The position numbers and the translations under genes were made by a program. Below the pieces are notes generated by a model. That model saw only the letters and a program-made list of their open reading frames with translations, ran no database searches and was not told the origin of the DNA. Source: Variovorax terrae (GTDB lineage: Bacteria; Pseudomonadota; Gammaproteobacteria; Burkholderiales; Burkholderiaceae_C). Taken from it: 64,000 nt of DNA. Positions 16,182 to 24,679 of this stretch are shown here, one piece after another; position 1 is the stretch's first letter; every line of letters starts with the position of its first letter. The stretch spans positions 1 through 64,000 of the forward strand of contig NZ_JALGBI010000002.1 of assembly GCF_022809125.1 (NCBI RefSeq). The letters are read 5' to 3'.

Positions 16182-17945
16182 ATGACCTTCAGCATCCAGG
16201 GTCTGGCCGTCGCCCGGGGCATCGCCATCGGGCGGGCCGTGCTGGTGGCCTCCAGCCGCATGGATGTGGCGCATTACTTCATTGCTGCCGGCCAGGTGGA
16301 GGCCGAAATCGCGCGCGTGCGCGCGGGCCGCAACGCGGTGGTGGAGGAAATCCACCGCCTGCAGCACACCATCGCGCAGATGGACCCGCGCGAAGCGCCG
16401 CCCGAGCTGACCGCACTGCTCGACGTGCACCTGATGCTGCTGCAGGACGAAACCCTGATCACCGGCGTGAAGCACTGGATCACCGAGCGGCTGTACAACG
16501 CCGAGTGGGCGCTGACCACCCAGCTCGAGGTGATCGCGCGCCAGTTCGACGAGATGGAGGACGAGTACCTGCGCGAGCGCAAGGCCGATCTCGACCAGGT
16601 GGTCGAGCGCATCCTGCGCCACATGAAGGGCGTGGCCTCCCCGGTGGCGCCGCCGGCCGTGCGCCGTCGCACGCAGCAGGACCTGCTGCTGGACGACACG
16701 GTGGATGTGCCGCTGGTGCTGATCGCGCACGACCTGTCGCCGGCCGACATGCTGCAGTTCAAGCAGAGCGTGTTCGCCGGCTTCGTGACCGACGTCGGCG
16801 GCAAGACCTCGCACACCGCGATCGTGGCGCGCAGCATGGACATCCCCGCCGTGGTCGGCGCGCGCGGCACCAGCCAGCTGATGCGCCAGGACGACTGGGT
16901 CATCATCGACGGCGATGCCGGCGTGGTGATCGTCGACCCCTCGCCCATCATCCTGGCCGAGTACGGTTACAAGCAGCGCCAGGGCGAGGTCGAGCGCGAG
17001 CGGCTGTCGCGGCTGCGGCACACGCCCGCCGTCACGCTGGACGGCCACAAGATCGAGCTGCTGGCCAACATCGAGATGCCCGAGGATGCGCCCGCCGCCG
17101 TCAAGGCCGGCGCCGTCGGCGTGGGGCTGTTCCGCAGCGAGTTCCTGTTCATGGGCCGCCAGGGCAACCTGCCGGGCGAGCAAGAGCAGTACCAGGCCTA
17201 CCGGCGCGCGGTCGAAGGCATGCAGGGCCTGCCGGTGACCATCCGCACGGTGGACGTGGGCGCCGACAAGCCGCTGGACCGCGCGCTCAAGGACGACGCG
17301 CACCTGAACCCGGCGCTGGGCCTGCGCGCCATCCGCTGGAGCCTGGCCGATCCGGCGATGTTCCTGACCCAGCTGCGCGCCATCCTGCGCGCCGCCGCGC
17401 ACGGCCAGGTCAACCTGCTGATCCCGATGCTGGCCCATGGCAGCGAGATCCGCCACACCCTGGCCCTGATCGACCATGCGCGGGCCGAGCTCGACAACAA
17501 GGGCGTGGCCCATGGCCCGGTCAAGCTCGGCGCCATGATCGAAATCCCGGCGGCGGCGCTGTCGCTGCGGCTGTTCCTCAAGCATTTCGATTTCCTGTCC
17601 ATCGGCACCAACGACCTGATCCAGTACACGCTGGCGATTGACCGCGCCGACGAATCCGTGGCGCACCTGTACGACCCGATGCACCCGGCCGTGCTGCGGC
17701 TGGTGGCCGACACCATCGCCGAATGCCATGCCCAGGGCAAGGGCGTGAGCGTGTGCGGCGAGATGGCGGGCGACGTGGTGTTCACGCGGCTGCTGCTGGG
17801 CCTGGGCCTGCGCAGCTTCTCCATGCACCCGGCGCAGATCCTCGCGGTCAAGCAGGAGGTGCTGCGCGCGGACGTCGCTCGGCTGCAGGGCTGGGCCCGG
17901 CAGGTGCTCGAGTCCGACGACCCGGCGGCGGCGCTGGCGCCCTGA
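16182..17945 (+). CDS. ptsI: Phosphoenolpyruvate-protein phosphotransferase (enzyme I)
   Basis: 587 residues, full-length enzyme I (575 in E. coli). The phosphorylated His is residue 211 in VGGKTSHTAIVARS. The PEP-binding barrel has GLFRSEFLFMGR and the C-terminal SVCGEMAGD, in which the Cys is the catalytic acid. It starts 81 bases after ptsH and completes the EIIA-HPr-EI set. Confidence 0.96.
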   Translation: MTFSIQGLAVARGIAIGRAVLVASSRMDVAHYFIAAGQVEAEIARVRAGRNAVVEEIHRLQHTIAQMDPREAPPELTALLDVHLMLLQDETLITGVKHWITERLYNAEWALTTQLEVIARQFDEMEDEYLRERKADLDQVVERILRHMKGVASPVAPPAVRRRTQQDLLLDDTVDVPLVLIAHDLSPADMLQFKQSVFAGFVTDVGGKTSHTAIVARSMDIPAVVGARGTSQLMRQDDWVIIDGDAGVVIVDPSPIILAEYGYKQRQGEVERERLSRLRHTPAVTLDGHKIELLANIEMPEDAPAAVKAGAVGVGLFRSEFLFMGRQGNLPGEQEQYQAYRRAVEGMQGLPVTIRTVDVGADKPLDRALKDDAHLNPALGLRAIRWSLADPAMFLTQLRAILRAAAHGQVNLLIPMLAHGSEIRHTLALIDHARAELDNKGVAHGPVKLGAMIEIPAAALSLRLFLKHFDFLSIGTNDLIQYTLAIDRADESVAHLYDPMHPAVLRLVADTIAECHAQGKGVSVCGEMAGDVVFTRLLLGLGLRSFSMHPAQILAVKQEVLRADVARLQGWARQVLESDDPAAALAP

Positions 17946-18029
17946 GGGGCCGGGCTCCCACGTTCATGGGATGGGGGCCGCGCGGGCGGGAGAGAGAATC
18001 GGATGAACCATGGAGACGAGGCAGTGGCA

Positions 18030-18551
18030 ATGATCAGGATTTCACGCATCACGGGCGCGGCGCTGCTGGCGCTGGCGGCCCTCGGGGTGCTGCCCGCCGC
18101 GGCGCAGCCCGCGCCGACCGCCGAGCAGATGATCGAGCAGCTCAAGGCCGCGCCCCAGGCGCCGCGCACGCGCAGCCTGCGCAACCTCACGGTGGAGGCG
18201 GCGTCCGCCGCGCGGCCTTCGCTGTCGCTGCTGATCCAGTTCGACTTCGACTCGGCGCGCGTGCGCCCCGAGAGCCAGCAGGCGCTGGCCAACCTGGCGC
18301 AGGCGCTGCAGTCGAGCGAGCTGTCCGCGTCCAAGTTCGTGATCGAAGGCCACACCGACGCCAAGGGCCGCGCCGACTACAACCAGCGCCTGAGCCAGCA
18401 GCGCGCCGACGCCGTGCGCGACTACCTCGCGCAGCAGGGCGTGGCCGTGGTGCGCCTCACCGCGGCCGGCAAGGGCTCGAGCGAGCCGGCCAATGCCGCC
18501 GATCCGTTCGCCGCGGAGAACCGGCGCGTGCGCATCGTCAATCTCGACTGA
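18030..18551 (+). CDS. OmpA-family (peptidoglycan-binding) exported protein
   Basis: 173 residues: signal peptide (MIRISRITG followed by a hydrophobic run to AAAQ), a short spacer, then an OmpA C-terminal domain with IQFDFDSARVRPES, IEGHTDAKGRADYNQRLSQQRADAVRDYL and ENRRVRIV. It should bind peptidoglycan in the periplasm. An in-frame ATG at 18003 adds nine acidic residues before the signal; 18030 is preferred because it gives a basic n-region and follows GAGG. It heads the CHASE2/caspase group. Confidence 0.85.
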   Translation: MIRISRITGAALLALAALGVLPAAAQPAPTAEQMIEQLKAAPQAPRTRSLRNLTVEAASAARPSLSLLIQFDFDSARVRPESQQALANLAQALQSSELSASKFVIEGHTDAKGRADYNQRLSQQRADAVRDYLAQQGVAVVRLTAAGKGSSEPANAADPFAAENRRVRIVNLD

Positions 18552-18573
18552 TTTCCAGTCAAAACAGCCCAAG

Positions 18574-18614
18574 GTCCAGGCGGCGCGGTTCATGAGTGCT
18601 ATGAAAAATATAGC
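18574..18614 (-). repeat. GCT-N11-AGC bipartite repeat, copy 4
   Basis: On the minus strand GCTATATTTTTCATAGC (18614-18598), 17-base spacer, then CCTGGAC (18580-18574). It lies between the OmpA-like and CHASE2 genes. Confidence 0.7.
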
Positions 18615-18644
18615 AACCCCGGCGGGGCCGGCGGCCCGGCGCTG

Positions 18645-20258
18645 ATGCAGCGCTGGCGCTCCATCCTGCTGCCGCTGGGCGGCCTGCCCGCGCGGCGCGT
18701 GACCTGGGGCCTGGCGGCGCTGTTCTCGCTGTGGGCCGTGCTGGACGTGATGGTGCTGCACGTCAGCGGCGGGCTGGCGCAGTCCACCTACGACGCCATG
18801 GTGCGCGCGCGCTTTCACGCGGCCGCGCCCGATCCGCGCGTGGTGATCATCGACATCGACGAAGCCTCGCTGGCCCGCATGGGGCGCGAGTTCGGCCGCT
18901 GGCCCTGGCCGCGCGACACGCTGGCGGCGGTGCTCGATCACGTGGAGAAGCAGCAGCCGGCGGCGCTGGTCTGGGACATCATCTTCTCCGACCCCGACCG
19001 CCTCAACCCGGGCGGGGATGCGGCATTCAACGAGGCCGTCCGGCGCAGCCCGCGCAGCCATTTCTCCGTGGTGCGGCTGCCCCGGGCCAACGATGGCGCG
19101 AGCCAGATCACGCGCGCCCAGCTGCCGGGGCTGTGGCTCACGCCGCAGGACGGCAGCGCCACCGTGGCGCTGATCGCGCCGGCGCTGCCGGCGGTGGCGG
19201 CCGCGCGGCTGGGCTTCAACAACGGCTACCCGGACAACGACGGCATCCTGCGGCGCTACCGCGCGTTCGAGCAGCTGCCCGACGGCAGCGTGATCCAGTC
19301 GATCGCGCGCTCGGTGGCCGGCAGCCTCCAGCCCGCGCCCGGCCAGGACGCCGCCCCGGCCGACCGCGACGCGCTGATCGCCTGGCGCAAGCGGGCCCAG
19401 AGCTACCCGCGCGTGAGCTTCGCCGACGTGTTCGCGCAGGCCGACGGCGGCCGGCCGCTGGGCGCCGTGCCGGATTTCGCGGGCAAGCTGGTCATCATCG
19501 GCGCCACCGCGCCCAGCCTGCACGACATTCACCCCGCGCCGCTGTCGGCCACGCAGGCCGGCGTGGAGTCGCTGGCGACGGTGATCGACAACGCGGTCAA
19601 CCAGCGCCACCTGGCCGAACTGCCGCGCTGGCTGCAGGCGCTGCTGGCCGTGCTGCTGTGCGCCGGCATCGCGCTGTGGGTGCAGGTGCGCTCCGTGGCC
19701 TCGCTGGCGCCGGCCCTGCTGGTGCTGCCGGCCACGCTGCTGGGCATCAGCTACCTCACGCTCAACGGCTCGCCGGTGTTCGTGGACCTGAGCCTGGCGG
19801 CCGGCGTGGCGCTGGTGTTCCTGGCGGTGCTGCGGTACTGGAACCGGCTGCGGCGCGAGTACTGGTGCCTGCCGCCGGCGCCCGGCGCGGGGCCCCTGTG
19901 GGTCTGGCCCTGGCTGCGCGCCACGCCCTGGGTGGACTCGGCGCTGGACCGCCTGCTCGACGCCGTGGAGCGCCACGCGCCCGGCTGCCGCGTGATCGTG
20001 CTCGACGCCCACTACGTCTGGCCCGGCCGGCTGCGCTGGCCCGAGCTGGCGCGCTGCGCCGCGGTGGTGGGCTCGCGCGAGGCGCTCCAGGCGGCGCGGC
20101 CCGCGCTGGAGCCCGCCCTGGGCCGGCTGGCGCAGCGCAGCGGCGAACCCGTGCCGGTGCAGGTGCCGGCCGGGCCCGGCGACGGGCGCGAGGCCCTGGC
20201 CACTACCACATTCATGGCATGGGCGGCCCTGCAAAATCCGGGTACAACCCATGGCTGA
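18645..20258 (+). CDS. CHASE2-domain membrane protein without a recognised output domain
   Basis: 537 residues. After an N-terminal membrane helix comes an extracytoplasmic CHASE2 sensor (DPRVVIIDIDEASLARMGRE, FGRWPWPRDTLAAVLDH, GFNNGYPDNDGILRRY, GKLVIIGATAPSLHD). About three hydrophobic helices follow (roughly residues 325-405) and then a C-terminal cytoplasmic part of about 130 residues. Most CHASE2 proteins end in an adenylate cyclase, GGDEF or kinase domain; I see none here. It overlaps the caspase gene by eight bases. Confidence 0.8.
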   Translation: MQRWRSILLPLGGLPARRVTWGLAALFSLWAVLDVMVLHVSGGLAQSTYDAMVRARFHAAAPDPRVVIIDIDEASLARMGREFGRWPWPRDTLAAVLDHVEKQQPAALVWDIIFSDPDRLNPGGDAAFNEAVRRSPRSHFSVVRLPRANDGASQITRAQLPGLWLTPQDGSATVALIAPALPAVAAARLGFNNGYPDNDGILRRYRAFEQLPDGSVIQSIARSVAGSLQPAPGQDAAPADRDALIAWRKRAQSYPRVSFADVFAQADGGRPLGAVPDFAGKLVIIGATAPSLHDIHPAPLSATQAGVESLATVIDNAVNQRHLAELPRWLQALLAVLLCAGIALWVQVRSVASLAPALLVLPATLLGISYLTLNGSPVFVDLSLAAGVALVFLAVLRYWNRLRREYWCLPPAPGAGPLWVWPWLRATPWVDSALDRLLDAVERHAPGCRVIVLDAHYVWPGRLRWPELARCAAVVGSREALQAARPALEPALGRLAQRSGEPVPVQVPAGPGDGREALATTTFMAWAALQNPGTTHG

Positions 20259-22110
20259 AAGACACACCGGCATGACATCCAAGCTCGCTCCCAGGTATTT
20301 CCTCGCCCTGCTCGGCCTGCTGGCGGGGCTGTGCAGCCATGCCCAGACCACCACGGCGCTGCGCGCCACCGAGCTGCGCGCGGACAAGCTCGGCTCGTCG
20401 CCGGTGCTGTCGTCGCTGGCCGCCGGCACCACGCTGCGGGTGCTTGGCATCGAAGGCGGCTGGGCCCAGGTCGAGAGCGCCGGCAAGACCGGCTGGGTGC
20501 GCGCCAGCGCCGTCAACCTGCAGGCCGGCAGCTCGGCCGCGGCCAGCGTGAGCAGCGGCCGCGAGGCCAGCGGCAACACCGCCCTGACGCTGGGCGTGCG
20601 CAGCCTGCCGCCGCGCGCCAACCGCCATGCGCTGATCATCGGCATCGGCCGCTACGCCGATCCCGCCACGCCGTCGCTGCCGGGCACGCGCATCGACCGG
20701 CAGTCGGCCACCCAGATGGCGCAGGCCATGCAGGTGCCGCAGTCCAACATCCGCTACCTGCAGGACGAGCAGGCCACCGGCGACAACATCCGCAAGGCGC
20801 TGGCCGATCTCACGGCCCAGGTGCAGGACGGCGACCGCGTGTTCATCCACTACTCGGGCCACGGCACGCGCTACAACGACCCGGCCGCCGGCGGCTGCGT
20901 GGAGGCGCTGCTGGCCTATGACGGCGGCCAGAGCGGCACCATCACCAACCGCGAGATGGCCGACCTGCTCAAGACCATCACCGGCAAGACCGACAAGCTG
21001 TTCGTGATGTACGACGCCTGCCACTCGGGCGGCCTGGTCAATCTGGCCTCCGGCGCGCGCACGCGCGGGCTGGCCAACGCCAACGACGAAGGCCTGCTGC
21101 GGCCCAAGTTCTCCGCGATCTCCGAGGAGTGCGGGCGGCCGGTCAACGTGAAGACGCGCAACCTGCTGGTGGAGAGCACCGCCAAGGGCGCGCTGCCGCA
21201 GGACATCATCCACCTCTCGGCCTCGCGCGACAACGAGATCAGCTTCGACGATGAACTCAAGGGCGGCCTGGCCACCCAGTTCATGCGCGACTGCATGCTG
21301 CGCGACGCCCGCGACCTGGACGACTCGGGCGCCATCAGCATCGACGAGATCAAGCAGTGCGCGCAGGAGAAGATCAACAAGCGCATGCAGAACGACGCGA
21401 ATTTCAAGCCCCACAACCTCACGCTGTCGGGCAACGCGGGCTTCGTGCCGGCCTGGTTCGGCCAGGCCCTGCCGGCCGCCGCGCCGGCGGCACCGGTGGC
21501 GGCAGCCGCTCCTGCAACCACCGTGGCGCCCGCAGCGCCTGTGGCGGCCGCACCCACCGCCGCCGCGCCGCCGCCGCTGACCGGCGCGCAGGCGCTGCGC
21601 CAGATGTTCGACCAGCGCGACGCCAAGCGCCGCGTGCAGGTGACGCTTGGCAAGAACAAGCTGCGCATCGGTCAGGACGCGCTCGATTTCTCGGTGCAGT
21701 CCGACCGGCCCGGCTACGTGTACGTGGCGCTGGCCGGATCCGACAACAAATCGGTCTACCTGCTGTTCCCCAACGACCTGGACCAGAACAACAAGCTCGA
21801 GGCCGGCCAGCAACTGCTGCTGCCGCGCCCGAACTGGCGCGTCAAGGCCGGCGGCCCGGCCGGTATCGACAACCTGCTGGTGCTGGTGAGCGACGGCCCG
21901 CGCGACCTGACCCCGCTGGCCGCCTCCAAGGCCGGCCCGTTCGTGTCCTCGCTCAACGACGCCGAGGGCCGGGCCCGGCTGGGGGCCCTGCTGTCGACCT
22001 CGCGCATGGTGAGCGGCCAGGAATGCGCGAGCCCGGCCGCCCGCAAGAACAACCCCTTGTGTTCCGACGCCTTTGGCGCCTCGATGCTGTCCGTGGAGGA
22101 AGTGAAATGA
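20251..22110 (+). CDS. Exported caspase-family (C14) protease with SH3b and DUF4384-like domains
   Basis: 619 residues. The order is a signal peptide ending near CSHAQ, a bacterial SH3 domain (about 36-92), a caspase domain (about 122-400) with catalytic dyad HYSGHG (His 204) and YDACHSGG (Cys 257), an Ala/Pro linker (about 410-450), and a DUF4384-like domain (FSVQSDRPGYVYVALAGSDNKSVYLLFPN). The signal and SH3b domain point to the periplasm. The ATG at 20272 (MTSKLAPRYF) is an alternative that gives a cleaner signal peptide. It overlaps both neighbouring genes. Confidence 0.88.
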   Translation: MAERHTGMTSKLAPRYFLALLGLLAGLCSHAQTTTALRATELRADKLGSSPVLSSLAAGTTLRVLGIEGGWAQVESAGKTGWVRASAVNLQAGSSAAASVSSGREASGNTALTLGVRSLPPRANRHALIIGIGRYADPATPSLPGTRIDRQSATQMAQAMQVPQSNIRYLQDEQATGDNIRKALADLTAQVQDGDRVFIHYSGHGTRYNDPAAGGCVEALLAYDGGQSGTITNREMADLLKTITGKTDKLFVMYDACHSGGLVNLASGARTRGLANANDEGLLRPKFSAISEECGRPVNVKTRNLLVESTAKGALPQDIIHLSASRDNEISFDDELKGGLATQFMRDCMLRDARDLDDSGAISIDEIKQCAQEKINKRMQNDANFKPHNLTLSGNAGFVPAWFGQALPAAAPAAPVAAAAPATTVAPAAPVAAAPTAAAPPPLTGAQALRQMFDQRDAKRRVQVTLGKNKLRIGQDALDFSVQSDRPGYVYVALAGSDNKSVYLLFPNDLDQNNKLEAGQQLLLPRPNWRVKAGGPAGIDNLLVLVSDGPRDLTPLAASKAGPFVSSLNDAEGRARLGALLSTSRMVSGQECASPAARKNNPLCSDAFGASMLSVEEVK

Positions 22111-22604
22111 AATCCCTGGTTGCTACTTTTTTGATAGCGCTCGTTGTCCAGCCCGCCTGGACCCAGAGCCCCAATGACTCCAAAAACGGTGCCATCGGCC
22201 CGCTGCCCGGCGGCTGGCTGGTGAGCCCGGCCGAGGCGCGCGAGTTTCGCGGCGAGGACGGCTTCAACGAGCCGCCCGCGCTGCGCCCGCGCGCCGTGGT
22301 GCCGCAGATCGACATCCTCAAGCCCGAGCCGGCGCCCGACCTCAAGGTCAAGGCGCCGTTCCCGATCACGGTGCAGTTCAAGGCCCAGAACGACGCGGCC
22401 ATCGACCCGGCCACTTTCAAGGTGATGTACGGCGCGCTCAAGATCGACATCACCAGCCGCATCACCAAGTACGTCAAGGTCTCGCCCGAGGGCTTCTCGC
22501 TCGAGAACGCGCAGATCCCGGCCGGCCGGCACCGCCTCACGCTGCAGGTGCAGGACGAGAAGCAGCGCGTGGCCGAGCGCGAGCTGCGCGTCGAGGTCGA
22601 GTGA
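22107..22604 (+). CDS. Small exported protein of the caspase operon
   Basis: 165 residues: signal peptide MKSLVATFLIALVVQPAWTQ, a Pro-rich spacer, then a beta-rich domain (PFPITVQFKAQNDAAIDPATFKVMYG... RLTLQVQDEKQRVAERELRVEVE) like an Ig-type fold. I do not recognise a named family. It starts in an ATGA overlap with the caspase gene, so it is probably a partner of the protease. Its signal-peptide codons are supplied by a copy of the dispersed bipartite repeat. Confidence 0.75.
   Translation: MKSLVATFLIALVVQPAWTQSPNDSKNGAIGPLPGGWLVSPAEAREFRGEDGFNEPPALRPRAVVPQIDILKPEPAPDLKVKAPFPITVQFKAQNDAAIDPATFKVMYGALKIDITSRITKYVKVSPEGFSLENAQIPAGRHRLTLQVQDEKQRVAERELRVEVE
22122..22162 (+). repeat. GCT-N11-AGC bipartite repeat, copy 5 (coding)
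   Basis: GCTACTTTTTTGATAGC at 22122-22138, 17-base spacer, CCTGGAC at 22156-22162. It encodes the h-region and cleavage region of the signal peptide of the 165-residue exported protein. Confidence 0.7.
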
Positions 22605-22617
22605 TCCGCGGCCTCAG

Positions 22618-22634
22618 AACGTAAACACGTTTTC
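22618..22634 (+). terminator. Weak terminator-like hairpin after the caspase operon
   Basis: AACGT (22618-22622) pairs with ACGTT (22627-22631) around AAAC, followed by TTC. The stem is short; it is noted because it lies 14 bases after the last stop and before convergent lipA. Confidence 0.3.
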
Positions 22635-22677
22635 AGCGCGCGCGTGCCCCGCACCGCCGCGCCGATGAACAGAGGCC

Positions 22678-23658
22678 CTAGACGCCGGCGGCGTGCGCCT
22701 GCTGGTCGGCGTGGTAGCTGGAACGCACCATCGCGCCCACGGCGGCGTGCGAGAAGCCCATCTTGTAGGCCTCTTCCTCGAACATCTTGAAAGTGTCGGG
22801 GTGCACGTAGCGGCGTACCGGCAGGTGGCTGGTGCTGGGGGCCAGGTACTGGCCGATGGTCAGCATGTCGATGTCGTGCGCGCGCATGTCGCGCATGACC
22901 TGCAGGATTTCCTCGTCGGTTTCGCCCAGGCCCACCATGATGCCGCTCTTGGTCGGCACGTTCGGGTGCAGGGCCTTGAACTTCTTGAGCAGGTTCAGGC
23001 TGAAGGCGTAGTCGCTGCCGGGGCGCGCTTCCTTGTACAGGCGCGGCGCGGTTTCGAGGTTGTGGTTCATCACGTCGGGCGGCGCGGCCTTGAGGATCTC
23101 CAGTGCGCGGTCGTCGCGGCCGCGGAAGTCGGGCACCAGGATCTCGATCTGCGTGCCGGGCGAGAGTTCGCGCGTCTTCCGGATGCACTCGACGAAGTGG
23201 CCGCTGCCGCCGTCGCGCAGGTCGTCGCGGTCCACGCTGGTGATGACCACGTACTTGAGCCGGAGCCGGGCGATCGTCTTCGCCAGGTTCTCGGGCTCGT
23301 TCACGTCCAGCGGGTCGGGCCGGCCATGGCCCACGTCGCAGAACGGGCAGCGGCGCGTGCACTTGTCGCCCATGATCATGAAGGTGGCCGTGCCCTTGCC
23401 GAAGCATTCGCCGATGTTGGGGCAGGAGGCTTCCTCGCAGACCGTGTGCAGGTTGCTCTCGCGCAGGATCTGCTTGATTTCGTAGAAGCGCGTGCTCGGG
23501 CTGCCGGCCTTGACGCGGATCCACTCGGGCTTCTTGAGCACCTCGCCCTGTTCCACCTTGACGGGGATGCGCGACAGCTTGGCCGCGGCCTTCTGCTTGG
23601 CCGAGGCGTTGTAGGTTTCGACGGATTGCGCTTCGCGCACGACTTCGGTGGTGCTCAT
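22678..23658 (-). CDS. lipA: Lipoyl synthase
   Basis: 326 residues of a radical-SAM enzyme that inserts two sulfurs into protein-bound octanoate. Both iron-sulfur sites are present: the auxiliary cluster motif [12 protein letters not shown] and the SAM cluster motif [11 protein letters not shown]. The family motifs [11 protein letters not shown] and GLGETDEEI are also seen. It lies just downstream of lipB (4-base gap), in the same operon. Confidence 0.97.
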   Translation of the reverse strand: MSTTEVVREAQSVETYNASAKQKAAAKLSRIPVKVEQGEVLKKPEWIRVKAGSPSTRFYEIKQILRESNLHTVCEEASCPNIGECFGKGTATFMIMGDKCTRRCPFCDVGHGRPDPLDVNEPENLAKTIARLRLKYVVITSVDRDDLRDGGSGHFVECIRKTRELSPGTQIEILVPDFRGRDDRALEILKAAPPDVMNHNLETAPRLYKEARPGSDYAFSLNLLKKFKALHPNVPTKSGIMVGLGETDEEILQVMRDMRAHDIDMLTIGQYLAPSTSHLPVRRYVHPDTFKMFEEEAYKMGFSHAAVGAMVRSSYHADQQAHAAGV

Positions 23659-23662
23659 CAGA

Positions 23663-24361
23663 TCACGGTGCGAGGTAGGTGCCGAGCTTCTGGCCCAGCA
23701 CGCCCGCAGCTTCGTCCCAGGTGGTTGATACGCCGATTGTAGAAAGATCGACGGTTGCGAGCCCGGCGTAGCCGCAGGGGTTGATGCGGGAGAAGGGTTC
23801 GAGGTCCATCGCCACGTTGAGCGCCACGCCGTGGTAGGTGCAGTGGCGGCTGACCTTGATGCCCAGGGCGGCGATCTTGCCCAGGCCGCGGAACGGGTCG
23901 CCGGGCGAGGGCTCGCCAGGGCGCGCCGCGACCGGCGCGCGCGGGCCGGTCAGCGCCGCGTGCGAGAACGGGTCGTCCAGCCGCACGTAGATGCCGGGTG
24001 CGCCGGCCACGCGGTGGCCGGTCACGCCGTAGTGGGCGAGCGTGCGCAGCACCGCCTCTTCGATGCGGTAGACGTATTCCTTGACGTAGTAGCCCGCGCG
24101 CTGCAGGTCGAGCAGCGGGTAGGCCACCACCTGGCCGGGGCCATGGTAGGTGACCTGGCCGCCGCGGTTGGTGGCCACCACCGGAATCGCGCCGGGCACC
24201 AGGATATGGCCGCTTTGGCCCGCAAGTCCTTGTGTGTAGGTGCTCGGGTGCTCACAAATCCATAGCGCATCGGGGGTGTCTCCGGTGCGCGAGGCGGTGA
24301 AGTCCTGCATCGCCTGGTAGGTGGGCAGGTAGTCGACCCGGCCCTTGACGCACAGCTCCAT
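23663..24361 (-). CDS. lipB: Octanoyl-[acyl-carrier-protein]-protein octanoyltransferase
   Basis: 232 residues. The octanoate site motifs are present: [21 protein letters not shown] and the Lys-bearing [23 protein letters not shown], plus NPCGYAGL with the acyl-Cys. It transfers octanoate from ACP to lipoyl domains before LipA acts. There is an insertion (about residues 140-160, [18 protein letters not shown]) before the Lys motif. Confidence 0.95.
   Translation of the reverse strand: MELCVKGRVDYLPTYQAMQDFTASRTGDTPDALWICEHPSTYTQGLAGQSGHILVPGAIPVVATNRGGQVTYHGPGQVVAYPLLDLQRAGYYVKEYVYRIEEAVLRTLAHYGVTGHRVAGAPGIYVRLDDPFSHAALTGPRAPVAARPGEPSPGDPFRGLGKIAALGIKVSRHCTYHGVALNVAMDLEPFSRINPCGYAGLATVDLSTIGVSTTWDEAAGVLGQKLGTYLAP
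24226..24266 (-). repeat. GCT-N11-AGC bipartite repeat, copy 6 (inside lipB)
   Basis: Minus strand GCTATGGATTTGTGAGC (24266-24250), 17-base spacer, CAAGGAC (24232-24226). It falls in the conserved ..LWICEHP.. region of lipB, so part of the match could be chance; the fixed GGAC position supports membership. Confidence 0.45.
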
Positions 24362-24364
24362 GCG

Positions 24365-24679
24365 TCAGAGCACGACCTTCACCATCGGGTGCGAGGTCAG
24401 CGCGCGGTACAGGTCGTCGAGCTGCTCGCGGCTGGTCGCGGTGACGGTGACGGTGACGCCGAGGTAGTTGCCGGCCTTGCTGTCGCGCAGCTCGATGGTC
24501 GAGGCGTCGAAGTCGGGGTCGAACCGGTGCGCGATCTCGGTGATGGCGTGCACGAAGCCGTCGGCCTTGGCCCCCATCACCTTGATGGGGAACTTCGAGG
24601 GGTACTCGATCAGCGAGTCGCGGCGCGGATCGGTGGGCGAGGGCTCGGTCGCGGCCGGGGTCAGTGGGGTCGTGGTCAT
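24365..24679 (-). CDS. DUF493 (YbeD-like) protein
   Basis: 104 residues with the DUF493 core IEYPSKFPIKVMGAKADGFVHAITEIAHRFD and VTVTVTATSREQLDDLYRALTSHPMVKVVL, a small ACT-like fold usually found beside lipB. Its molecular role is unknown. The ATG overlaps the stop of the aminotransferase by four bases and its stop is 3 bases before lipB. Confidence 0.9.
   Translation of the reverse strand: MTTTPLTPAATEPSPTDPRRDSLIEYPSKFPIKVMGAKADGFVHAITEIAHRFDPDFDASTIELRDSKAGNYLGVTVTVTATSREQLDDLYRALTSHPMVKVVL

Noticed and set aside
15795..17828. A 677-codon minus-strand frame over ptsI
   Set aside because: Shadow of enzyme I; no domain or signal seen.
18042..20645. An 867-codon minus-strand open frame across the OmpA-like and CHASE2 genes
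   Set aside because: It spans two real plus-strand genes and the gap between them, with low-complexity Arg/His/Gly composition.
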